Shown here: in pieces, positions 45,129 through 54,313 of the stretch
Layout: every line of letters begins with the position of its first letter
Numbering within the stretch: the stretch's first letter is position 1
Origin: Teratosphaeria epicoccoides
Taxonomy: Eukaryota; Ascomycota; Dothideomycetes; Mycosphaerellales; Teratosphaeriaceae
Length of the DNA: 64,000 bases
Direction: 5' to 3'
Assembly (NCBI GenBank): GCA_021401465.1
Contig: JADDMT010000001.1
Span: forward strand, 124,001 to 188,000
Notes under the pieces: generated by a model
What the model was told of the DNA's origin: nothing
The model's database searches: none
What the model saw: the letters and a program-made list of their open reading frames with translations, nothing else
Program-made: the position numbers and the translations under genes

Positions 45129-45671
45129 CTAGGCGGCCATATTCACAATGACACCCAGCAGTGCAATCGCCACAGTGGAGGCCGCACCAGCAGACAGCTT
45201 GATAGTACCAGAGGACGAAGTCGACGATGCACTTGCCGAACTGGTCTTCGAACTGCTAGCAGCAGCTCCAGACGTAGAGGCACCAGCTCCCGTGCCACTG
45301 CTCGTCGCACTCCCACTCGACGGACTCCCAGTCTTCGTGCTGCTCGCACCACTCCCCGATCCCGCAGCAGTCGCAAGATAGCCCACCGGCGCAGCACTCT
45401 CCTTGACGTAGTAAGTCGAGCCCGCGAGAGTCGTCTCAGAGGCGCCAGCGACCGACGACGTGTATAAGTACTCTGCGGAGCCATTATTGTAGCCGACAAA
45501 GTTCGTCGAGGCGTTGTCCAGGATCTGGCCAACGAGCGCAATAGCCGTGGTGATTGTCGTGGAGCCGGAGGTCTGCACGAAGGTTTCCGTGAAGGGCACG
45601 AGCGAGCCGGCGTTGGAAGCTGCGCTAGCGGCGCTCGTCGCAGACGACGTGTGGGATATTGTGGTTGACAT
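45129..45671 (-). CDS. Ser/Ala-rich protein with GPI-like C-terminus
   Basis: Encodes 180 residues without an intron. Residues 1-105 form a Ser/Thr/Ala-rich but ordered-looking part (FTETFVQTSGS, EYLYTSSVAG, STYYVKESAAPVGYL). Residues 106-160 are a Ser/Gly/Ala/Thr low-complexity spacer typical of O-glycosylated wall proteins, and the last 20 are hydrophobic (STVAIALLGVIVNMAA), like a GPI-attachment signal. No N-terminal signal peptide is visible. A TATA-like GTATATAACAG on the minus strand (about 45765-45775) lies about 100 bp upstream of the ATG, which supports this start. It may be a cell-surface protein, but the lack of a signal peptide makes that uncertain. Confidence 0.65.
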   Translation of the reverse strand: MSTTISHTSSATSAASAASNAGSLVPFTETFVQTSGSTTITTAIALVGQILDNASTNFVGYNNGSAEYLYTSSVAGASETTLAGSTYYVKESAAPVGYLATAAGSGSGASSTKTGSPSSGSATSSGTGAGASTSGAAASSSKTSSASASSTSSSGTIKLSAGAASTVAIALLGVIVNMAA

Positions 45672-45778
45672 GGTGTAGCTGTGAATGCTGTGCTATCCTC
45701 CTATGGTGTTTGTCTGGTGGAAAATGGTCGCAGATGGGCTGCTGGGTATGAGCGAGGAGGGGATTCTGTTATATACTC

Positions 45779-46476
45779 CGACCAACATCGTTCTTGCTTT
45801 TAAATCCGTGTAAGCTAGCCATACCGCAGAAGATGAAGTCAAATCCTGCCGTGCTTGCCAAGATGTTGTGGCGTAGAAGTTGCCTTTTCGTTAGTACTAG
45901 TATAGTAGTACAGTGGTCAGCAACGAGGCCATTCTTAGCGCATGAAGCAAGAGCGCCATTGGAACATGAAATGATCGCTACTTTGTGGCGCCGTCTACCT
46001 TTCATGACTGTGTATGGCGGTCTTCGGTTGACGTCGAGCATAATGTAAATTATTGGCAAGCTTGTCTTGCTGCATTATTGAAAATCTAACCGCAAGTCTG
46101 CCCTCTGATTGGTTCTTTATTGGAAGTACTAGTCACGTGACGCGGGAAAGTTAGAGACAGGTTGGCAATTCAGATTCGCCGTTAAATGGCTAACCTTCCT
46201 TGAGCTAAAAGTTAATGCTCAGATTAATGTACTCGCTAACTATTTAGTGAGATGAAGCAAGCAGCTTGCCATCATCTTTGAACGTTCCACCGCTCTCCTG
46301 GCATTCCTTGTCCGGTACCTAGTCCTTCACGTATCCAAAAGACGGCGCTGCTTGCTATTGCTGACGATAGACAGAGACAGAGGCTATTCCTGCTACACAT
46401 TGACAGTTACGAGCGGAGGCACCGCGAATGTAGCCCAGTCTAGTCGATTCCGCAACGGCAGTGACCCTCCACCTCA
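45779..46476. other. intergenic region, no gene recognised
   Basis: About 700 bp. Short frames on both strands near 45770-46060 have no domain. The region is slightly AT-richer than the surrounding genes. Confidence 0.4.
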
Positions 46477-47418
46477 TCAGGCTTCCTTCGCCAGACTCTC
46501 GAGATACATTTCGTTGAGCACCACAAACATCTCCTTCGCTTTGCACTGAAAGTCGCCCTTCAAATGCTCAGGGCACCGACCGAACTTGTCAGGATGCCAG
46601 CTTAGGCGGACAGTCTTGAGGTTGCGCTCCGTGGCAAACGCTGCGCGGATGTTGCACGAACATGCAATCAGTGCGCGACCTTCTTGAGTCTGCACACACG
46701 ACTCTTCGATGCAGAGCTTTGTCACTGGCGGTTCTGGGAATTTCTCGATGGTGGCGTAGTCGTTCAAGCACTGCTGGGCCTCGTGATGGAATGCTGCGAT
46801 GGCTGCTTCGGGGTCCCGGAGCGGGCGGGGTGGGGTCTGTGTCGATGGTGGATAGTATGGCCACTTGAGATCGTCATCCGAGCTGGAGTCTTGCCTGTCG
46901 CCGTGTTCTTGGTTGGAATCAGCCTTGTTGGCATTGTCATCAGCGCCCTGGGTCTTGGAGTTCGGGATAGGTTCATCGCTTGGACTGGACTTCGTGCCCG
47001 CACCAAAGATCGGCAAAGCGTCGAGCAGTTGGCTGAACGACCAATTAGTGTTCGGAGGTGGTTGGCTTCTTGCCCAGGCGTCAACCTCTCCCTGCAGCTC
47101 CTCCACTTTGATTTTGGACAGTCTTAATTCCTCGGTAAGCGCCGTGGCCCTGGCTTTGCTCGCCTCGCGGTCCTCCCAAGCGGTCTCAGATGCGATGCAT
47201 GCTCTGCGGCATTCAGCTCGTAGCGAAGGGAGCGCTTCCTCATCGAGCCGATGGGAGCCGTTGATCATCCCTCTGACCCTCTCGGACTGGAGATACTCTG
47301 ACTCGTAGAGCAAAGTAGCCCTCGCTGCATCACGCACGGCTCGATTGCACGCCAATTGCAGGTCTCTTGAACGCTTCTTGGCGTCTGCGAGCTTGGTACT
47401 GTATGGATTGGGCGGCAT
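46477..47418 (-). CDS. J-domain-like protein (HPDKF motif)
   Basis: Encodes 313 residues. The first 110 are helical and charged (coiled-coil-like, LTEELRLSKIKVEELQGEV). A disordered acidic, Ser/Asp-rich linker follows (about 125-190). The C-terminal domain contains FPEPP, a cysteine-rich CVQTQEGRALIACSCN, then VRLSWHPDKFGRCPE and KAKEMFVVLNEMY. The HPDKF segment with flanking helices resembles the core of J domains, which stimulate Hsp70 ATPases, but the rest is divergent, so a chaperone role is only inferred. A decayed paralogue lies about 1.3 kb further on, on the same strand. Confidence 0.7.
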   Translation of the reverse strand: MPPNPYSTKLADAKKRSRDLQLACNRAVRDAARATLLYESEYLQSERVRGMINGSHRLDEEALPSLRAECRRACIASETAWEDREASKARATALTEELRLSKIKVEELQGEVDAWARSQPPPNTNWSFSQLLDALPIFGAGTKSSPSDEPIPNSKTQGADDNANKADSNQEHGDRQDSSSDDDLKWPYYPPSTQTPPRPLRDPEAAIAAFHHEAQQCLNDYATIEKFPEPPVTKLCIEESCVQTQEGRALIACSCNIRAAFATERNLKTVRLSWHPDKFGRCPEHLKGDFQCKAKEMFVVLNEMYLESLAKEA

Positions 47419-48704
47419 ATTAGCTTTGCACGGTATCGTATCTCAGGATGTGGGGGCGTGATCTGGTATTTGCTAGGCTCGAATATCTGATTGCGAAACT
47501 TTTCGATGGTGGCAAGCTGTAAGAAGCCAGTGTGGAGAAGTGAGACTGCATTGTGAGTTGATCACGCACAAGTGAAGTGGAGATAGTTGCATTCGCACCG
47601 GAAGAGGAGAGAATGTCCATGTGGTCGGCACACTTCACTCGCAGGCTCGGCAGGACCGTGTGAGCCGGCTATACGTGAATGGCATTGTTCTTTGTATGAT
47701 TCCCGACACAATCTACACTCGAGGACGCAGAAACGTCATTTGCTAACCAGGCTATAGGAGCAATTGGTGCGAATTCTTACACTCAGTGACTTCGAGGTTG
47801 TTGCTGAGCGCGGCTTCGACCTGGAAAAGTTTGAGTGCCAACTCACTGCACGTTGACTCTTCGCTTGGTGGAGCCGTCGAGGACAATAGCAGGTGCATGC
47901 AGTGAGATCGCTCTGCAACAGGAGTGTTGTATTCAGTCTCGCGTCAACGATAGCGGTGGATAAGACTGCTATCGAAAACACCAGGGAAATGATCGACTGA
48001 GAGGAAAGCGCTGCCGAAGATGGGAGGATGATTGACCTCTTCTGCTAGCGCCGCCTGAAACTTGAACACGACGTGCGCTTGGACGCAGTGGCCGCAAATG
48101 AGCCTGCTCCCGGCGGTATACGACTTGGTGGAGGTCCCATACGTGCTGTGACACATGCCGCATTATAATGAGTAGATGGACATTGCGTTTGTCGTTGATA
48201 CGATCGATGTTGTGGTGCAAGCTTTCGGCACTCGACCGGCGAGTGTGAATCACGATTGAGCTGTGGCGTGGTTCCGTCGATTCTCCTGAATCGTGGTGCA
48301 GTTTTCGTGGCCCGCGAAGGCGATTAAAGCGAGTAGAAGATGTAGGAGGGCTGAGAAGGGTATCGTGCAGTCAGTTTTTATGAGCCGTCGCCCAGTCTGT
48401 GCGACCATGTCCAACGCGCGGTATCGTCACAAAGCCATTCTCTTGGAATTATTTGCGTACTTCACTGTGGCCCTTCTATCCAATCACTGCGAATGTTCCC
48501 GAGCGCAGGTGCTGCCATGACACTGGCACACCATGGCGCACCATTCCTTGGCTGCGAGGAAATACGTGGTTGCATCTGCACTTGATATGGCAACGGCATC
48601 ATCATTGTCGCAAGCCTGAGCTTGACTCTTCGGATTCTTGCTTGTACATGAAGCCATACTTTCCTGCGCACGCACTCGCAGCTCAGCTCACATACCGCGG
48701 TACG
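47419..48704. other. intergenic region, no gene recognised
   Basis: About 1.3 kb between the J-like gene and its pseudogene. Short frames on both strands (for example 48399-48776 plus) show no domain. Parts could be further remains of the same gene family. Confidence 0.4.
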
Positions 48705-49176
48705 TTGCATCAGATACAACAAAGATCTCCTTGGCGGCTTACTGAGTCTTGTCCTTGTTGCATTTACAGGCCTTGAGCGCCCTACCCTTTTCCGTGTTAC
48801 AGCTGACTAGGCCGCAAGGCTCAGCTAGCGGCTCTGGGAACGCTGCCATCGTCGGCTTTGGCATGGAAGCCGCAGTGCATGCTTTGTGTCAGTCTTCGAT
48901 GGCTCTGCCGATGATGGGTTGAGGTGCTATTTGCTTCTGCCGCGGCGGTGGAGCTGGTAGTGGTGATGCTGGTGGCGGCGGCAGATGAAGTGGCGAATTG
49001 GTGCGCTGCTTCTTGTTGTTGCCTTCTGGTTCCGCTGGTGACGCTCTCGATCGGTGGCCCGGGTGGAGGAGCCCGATGCCAGGCCTTGGGCATCCCCAGA
49101 AAGTATAGCGTCGGTCGCGCCAAGCAGGAACTCCGAGATGTGGAGCCGACATTGGGTGAGTTGATGGAGCTGGCAA
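48705..49176 (-). pseudogene. decayed paralogue of the J-like protein
   Basis: One minus-strand frame keeps the signature of the gene at 46477-47418. It has AAFPEPLAE, then CNTEKGRALKACKCN (compare TQEGRALIACSCN) and AAKEIFVVSDATY (compare AKEMFVVLNEMY). The segment between the Cys motif and AKEIFVV, which holds HPDKF in the intact gene, is deleted. Two in-frame stops interrupt it (TGA at 48889-48891 and TAA at 48739-48741). The upstream part is Pro/Ser/Ala-rich. Confidence 0.65.
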
Positions 49177-49360
49177 GAGACGGTCGCAATCGAGCGAAGT
49201 CGCGCTACCGTTCTGATGGTGATCCTGTGATACGCCTTCTCGTGTTCCTGTTGCGATGATTCTGCTTGTCTGCTTTCATTCTCCCATACCCGTGAACGCC
49301 TTCTGACCGAGACTTCTCCGACTACAACACCATCACGCATCTCTCAGCACCCCGCCCGCA

Positions 49361-50992
49361 ATGGCCGTTCCCACCGCCGACTCGCTGAGCGACGTCTATC
49401 CCGAGACAGCAATACCGAGTCAAACGAAGCGGTGGAACAACCTGATCAGCAAGTTCAAGCAGGAATATGGCAAGCTGCCCGACTTCGTGGCCAGAAGCCC
49501 CGGCAGAGTCAACATCATTGGCGAGGTCCGCAAATCTTCTGGTCGCGTACTTCCAGTATAAGCGCTGACTGGACTGCAGCACATTGATTATTGCCTCTAC
49601 TCCGTCCTGCCCATGGCCATCGAGGCCGATGTGCTCCTCGCCGTTTCTGTCCACCCACGAGAACCGGGTCCGTCGACTGTCCGATTAATCAATGTCCACC
49701 CACACAAGTTCGAGAGTCGAGAGTTCGATATTCCTGACACTGGCGACGTGCATATCGATTCCTCGACGCTAGAATGGACCAACTACTTCAAGTCCGGCCT
49801 GGCGGGCGCATCGGAGCTGCTGCGGAAGAAAGAGAAGCGGTTCAAGCAGAGTGTTGGCATGGACATTGTCGCCGATGGCACCGTGCCGTCGGGTGGAGGG
49901 CTGAGTAGTTCCGCTGCTTTCGTTTGCGCGAGTGCCCTGGCCGCCATGAAGGCCAATGGTGTCGAGGCAGTGGACAAGAAGGAGCTGGTCGAGCTGGCGA
50001 TTGTGTCGGAGAGATCAGTCGGAGTCAACTCTGGTGGCATGGACCAGAGTGCGTCGGTCTTTCCCACGCAAGGCTCGGCACTTTACGTCTCCTTCGTTCC
50101 GGAGCTTTCAGCGAAAACGATCAAGTTTCCACCACTCAAGTCGCCTCTCACATTCGTCATTGCCCAGTCATTCGTCGCAGCAGACAAACACGTTACTGCT
50201 CCAATCTGCTACAATCTGCGAGTCGTCGAAGTCACGCTGGCGGCATTGGTGCTGTCAAAAATCTTCGGCCTGAAGTCACTGCCGTCGGATCCCGGTCCAT
50301 TAGGCCATAGTCTGCGAGGTTTCCACGATGCCTACTTTCAAGAAAAGGAAGGCATCAAGGACAACCACACTGTATCACAGCCAGATTTTCAAAAGCAGCT
50401 CGAGGACCTTGTGGAGAAGGCAGACGAGTATCTTCCACAAGACGATGGCTACACTCGGGAGGAGATCTCCGAAATCACCGGCGTGAGCATACAGGATTTG
50501 GAGCAGAGATTTATGAAGAAATTCCCGATCCGAGCAGATAAATTCAAGTTGCGACAACGAACACTACACGTCTTCAACGAGGCCATTCGGGTACTCAAAT
50601 TCAATGAGCTGCTGTCCTCACCACCACCCAAGACTGAAGCAGAGAACACGGAGCTGCTGAAGACGCTTGGGGGGCTGATGAACGATACGCAAGACTCGTG
50701 CCGTGATTTGTACGAAAACAGCTGTCCGGAGCTCGACGAGCTGTGTCAGCTGGCGAGGTCGGCGGGCTCGTATGGGAGCAGGCTGACAGGCGCTGGATGG
50801 GGCGGCTGCTCGGTGCATTTGGTGCCGCACGACAAGGTGCATGCCGTACGGCAAAATTGGATCGAGAAGTACTACAGACAGAAGTTCCCGGATATCACAG
50901 AGGAGAGACTGTCGGAAGCTATTGTGGTCACACAACCAGGAAGCGGGAGCTCGGTGTATGATGTCGGCGGCAAGGAGGAGGTTGTGAGGTGA
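49361..50992 (+). CDS. GAL1: galactokinase (one intron)
   Basis: Phosphorylates galactose to galactose-1-phosphate, the first committed step of the Leloir pathway, in the cytosol. Exon 1 is 49361-49525, the 54-nt intron 49526-49579 (GTCCGC, GCTGAC, CTGCAG) and exon 2 49580-50992, giving 525 residues, the usual fungal length. GHMP-kinase signatures are all present: RSPGRVNIIGEHID (45-58, spanning the splice), PSGGGLSSSAA (158-168, ATP loop), GGMDQSASVF (207-216, catalytic Asp 210) and LTGAGWGGC near the C-terminus. The stop codon overlaps a perfect donor-like GTGAGT at about 50989, so an alternative 3' exon cannot be excluded. Whether it is inducible by galactose cannot be seen here. Confidence 0.95.
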
Positions 50993-51417
50993 GTGCGGAC
51001 AGATGTGAGGAACGTGGCATCACGGCGTTCTCCGGCCACGCAAAGGAGGGCGCCCTGAGCTGTCAAGTACCATGTGAAATTTTCCGAGGTACATTGGCGA
51101 GGAGCAGCATGCATAGCGTAGGACACCATTCCAAGAACGAAACACCCGCTGCCAATCTTTAGTGCACACCCTCCTCCCTCTGTGGCACGCACTGCATTTT
51201 GGCCACCGCGCGAGCCGCTTGCTTGCTTGCCCTCGACATACAATACATTCTGCTAGCACTCGCATCCCGGTAATTGACATTGCAATAAGACGGATGCCAC
51301 AGGCAGATTTCCCGCAATATTCGCTCGGGAAATCCGTCATGGAGAAGGTGCCGACGCCTGTAAATCTCCCGAGCGTCAACATCACTGCCGTTACCGACAA
51401 TGCTGTAGCACGCCGCT
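50993..51417. other. intergenic region downstream of galactokinase
   Basis: About 425 bp. Nothing recognisable. Open frames here have no domain and overlap on both strands. Confidence 0.4.
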
Positions 51418-51731
51418 GTGCAGATGCCCTCACGCTTCCTAGACTCAACCGCAGAACTACAATCCCACATCATCGAGCTTGCTGTCACCCGTCCTCGGTT
51501 CCTCGGCAAGCACGACAGCCAGCCGGCGCTGTCTCACGCGTGCCGACGTCTGCGAAGAGACGTGTCTGTAGCGGTGTACGCGAGGATACACTCAAAGCTT
51601 ATCACAGCAAGAACAGTTTCGAGGTGTGCTGTTGCACAGATTTCTTCTGCTCGGACAACCGTGTCGCTTGGCTGACAAGCCTTGGCCCGAGTAGACGACC
51701 ATGGCTGAAGAGTCTTTATGTGCTCGCTTAA
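51418..51731 (+). pseudogene. frameshifted 2EXR/F-box-like gene fragment
   Basis: The plus-strand frame from 51418 starts MPSRFLDSTAELQSHIIELA and continues to LSHACRRLRRDVSVAVYAR. This is the pattern of fungal 2EXR/F-box-like proteins (LPxELxxxIxxLA ... LLxxCRxxRxE). The expected continuation (DTLKAYHSKNSFEVC, then VAWLTSLGPSRRPWLKSLYV) lies in another frame up to 51731. The two parts join at a frameshift near 51580. There is no plausible intron between them and no long C-terminal part, so this is a broken remnant. Confidence 0.5.
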
Positions 51732-52137
51732 AACTGCGGTCACCGTGAAGAAGGTGAGGCAGACGCTCTGGGAACGACCACAAAGAGCTTTCAGGAATTC
51801 CATGCCAGATGGAGAGAGGTAGGCTCAGCTGGGCGGTGGCATCGGGTCACTTTCGCTCGCGAGAATCCGGAGTGATGCTTTTCAGGGCGGGAGAGGTATC
51901 ATGGGACATGCTTTTGGCGAAGGACGCTGGGGATCACGAAGCTCGCCTTGCAGTCTGGAGGATCCGTCGTGTGAAATGGCGAGAGGCACCTACATGTTGC
52001 TGCCTGGGCACGTCATTTTCACCTTAGAACTGTTCGGGTGCGGGAGCAGTCCATGCTCCAATGAGAGGCTGCGGCACATTGCACACACCTTGGGTGGATC
52101 AGGAGTCAGATCAGACCGGTACTCGACTACAGTCCCT
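51732..52137. other. intergenic region, no gene recognised
   Basis: About 400 bp between gene remnants. No domain or conserved pattern found. Confidence 0.35.
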
Positions 52138-52581
52138 TCATCTCACGACCCCATCAACGCTCAACCCCGCCTGTTCCCAGAACTCCTCCAAGTTTTCTCC
52201 TTTCGCCCGCCACGTCTCCAACACCGGCCCCACAAGATCAAAGCCCACCCTCACAGTCCCCACCTCCACCATCTCCCCACAATCGCTCCCTTCACTGCCC
52301 TCACTCCCACTCCCCTCATACTCCCTCACCACGACCAACACCGCCGAGTCATTGTCAAAAGACGACTTGTCCAGCATGACGAACATATCCGGATCCGCAT
52401 CGAGCTTTCCCGTTGCGACCATCTGGGAGAGTTTCCGCCAGCACTTGAAAGCGTTTGCGTTGCGGAAGGGCGGGTCAAAGCTTTGGATTTTGGGGTTGCT
52501 GGGGCGGTCGTGTGGTTCGGTTAGGTTTTCAATGATGGTGAGGCAGCGATGGTCTTGTTCACGGATCAGTTGGTTGGCTTT
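52138..52581 (-). CDS. hypothetical protein, 3' exon
   Basis: A minus-strand frame of 147 codons begins after an acceptor-like TTCACAG (about 52582-52588) with a branch-like ACTGAC upstream. It reads KANQLIREQDHRCLTIIENL ... FKCWRKLSQMVATGKLDADP ... and ends at 52138. It looks coding, with even amino-acid usage and amphipathic helices. The upstream exon(s), possibly a QQRRDLRQ-containing frame at about 52630-52760, could not be joined with a good donor. No family recognised. It may be a partial or decaying gene, like its neighbours. Confidence 0.4.
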   Translation of the reverse strand, partial: KANQLIREQDHRCLTIIENLTEPHDRPSNPKIQSFDPPFRNANAFKCWRKLSQMVATGKLDADPDMFVMLDKSSFDNDSAVLVVVREYEGSGSEGSEGSDCGEMVEVGTVRVGFDLVGPVLETWRAKGENLEEFWEQAGLSVDGVVR

Positions 52582-52588
52582 CTGTGAA

Positions 52589-53077
52589 GTCTGTCAGTAT
52601 CTTCTGGATCAGAACGGATGGTGGGTCGGGCTGACGGAGGTCGCGGCGCTGCTGGTGCAGCAGACTGCAAAAAGGTCGGTCCGCATTTGATGCTATGGTG
52701 CACGCATGATCTCTCTGACCGTTTCTCTGCGTTGCAACAAACTGGTTTGCAGGAGTCCCCAAGTTCCAAGTTGCCGGCTCTCATTGTTTTGTTGGTGTGG
52801 TGACGTTCGTGTTCCAGAATTCGTCCATGCTTTTCAAATTCGTCGTTTCCAAATTGTCGTCGTCGAGAATGCGAAATGCTATGCTCGGCCGGCTTGAAAC
52901 GCAATGCGCATCATGAAATGTTTCAGAGAGCATGTTCAAGCTGTATGGAAAGTAAATGGTTTTCTTCCGATGGTCATGGCACCCTGGTTCATCACACGAG
53001 AAAGTCCCGCCTGGGCTGATGTTTTAGGTTCAAATGCTGTGAACACTCTGAAATTGCACACTATCGTTTGGAATCTA
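52589..53077. other. region without a supported gene
   Basis: May hold the 5' exon of the gene at 52138-52581 and 3' flank of the DUF3237 remnant. Nothing can be assigned with confidence. Confidence 0.3.
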
Positions 53078-53597
53078 TCATAGAAGCTCATAAGCATCGC
53101 AAATCACTTGACTGCCTACCCTTCCCGAACTCGCGATGAACACGCCGTCGTTGACCCCTCCGTATCTGGGGTCTCCAGTCTCCATTATTGAATAGGACCG
53201 ATGCTCGTATTCTTACTCAATTTCTCCAATACCTCCCCGCGTCCGGTACTGATGCCAGTAGTCTGTACACAGATGGTAGCCACGTCGTGGGTGACGAGAT
53301 TGTAGCACGTATTAAGGCGCTCAGTCTGCAGTTCCTGGCCATCTCGTGAGTGGTTCCTAACGATCTCCCAATCTGAGACAGCATTCAGCGGGTCCAGTAA
53401 GTGACTTTGAACGGGGGGCAGCTGCCTCCTCCACCGGGCGATATTTCGCCTCGGAGCTTAGGGCCTTCGAACCTTCCGCCTTCGAGGTGGGAGAGAAACT
53501 CGAGGGAGGGAGAGGGGAGGGTGTACTCAGGCTTGGTCCATCTTGTGTTAATCAGATGCTGCTTTTTGACTGTGCCGGGGTTGCTCGTGGAGGACAT
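53078..53597 (-). pseudogene. DUF3237-family gene, frameshifted
   Basis: DUF3237 proteins are small beta-rich proteins of unknown function. Exon 1 (53597-53426) ends GRFEGPKLRGEISPGGG. Exon 2 (from 53372) continues DWEIVRN ... NLVTHDVATICVQTTGI ... RGEVLEKL, which are family landmarks. Joining them needs a GC-AG intron (53373-53425) to keep PGGGDW; a GT donor nine bases earlier would delete GGG. After NTSIGPI the frame hits TAA (53185-53187), and the C-terminal part (METGDPRYGGVNDGVFIASS ...) lies in another frame to 53078. The usual EYYF-type segment is missing. This is a probable pseudogene. Confidence 0.6.
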
Positions 53598-54313
53598 GAC
53601 GACGACGAACTGTCGGACACTGTTTTGAGCGAGGACCTTACTCTGGGTTCATGACCATGCGGGTTTTAAGGCCAGGCTTGGCTTTGACCTCGACCGACTT
53701 GCTCTAGCCGGAGGTTGGCGGCGTCTGAGGACGGGTACATTCAATCCAGAATGGCAGAGCCAGTAGATCAACTGTGACGTAGTCGCATAGGGCTGCCGAT
53801 ACAAACCTTGTTGAGCACATGGCATTTTATTATCAGCATTCGGCAGAGCAGTATTATTGTCGCGATAAGGAATCAAAGGACATCTAGGGCAACTCGTGGA
53901 TCATTCAGCACCTCGCTGTGGTCTTGAGAGAAGGCCGTCGTATCACCCTGCAACGCTCCTCATTGGTGGTGATTATTGACACCTTCCTTTCATGTGAATA
54001 ACCGTCCGACATTCTCATTATTATTCTGTGTAAAAGAGTAGCAAGTCTTCAATATGCATGTCTCGGGACCGTCCGTTCCCCAGTGAAGTTGATTGTTACC
54101 GTTGCCTCATCGCTGCCTCCATGTGAGCCACTTGACTCTACGTGTTGAACCGCAGGAAGATTTCGTTATTTCGTTGTCTGCGGCAATCTGTCTGTCAGAC
54201 ACAAGACTGATCGAGTCGGCGACACATGCCACCTCTTCCATCCGAACATTTCCTCCCATCTCGATTTGGCTCAACTTTGACTGTCCGCGTACCAAGCGTC
54301 CGCCGCCGCAACC
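53598..54313. promoter_or_regulatory. upstream region of UFD2
   Basis: About 700 bp between the start of the DUF3237 remnant (minus) and UFD2 (plus), so it contains both upstream regions. No clear element was identified. Confidence 0.4.
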
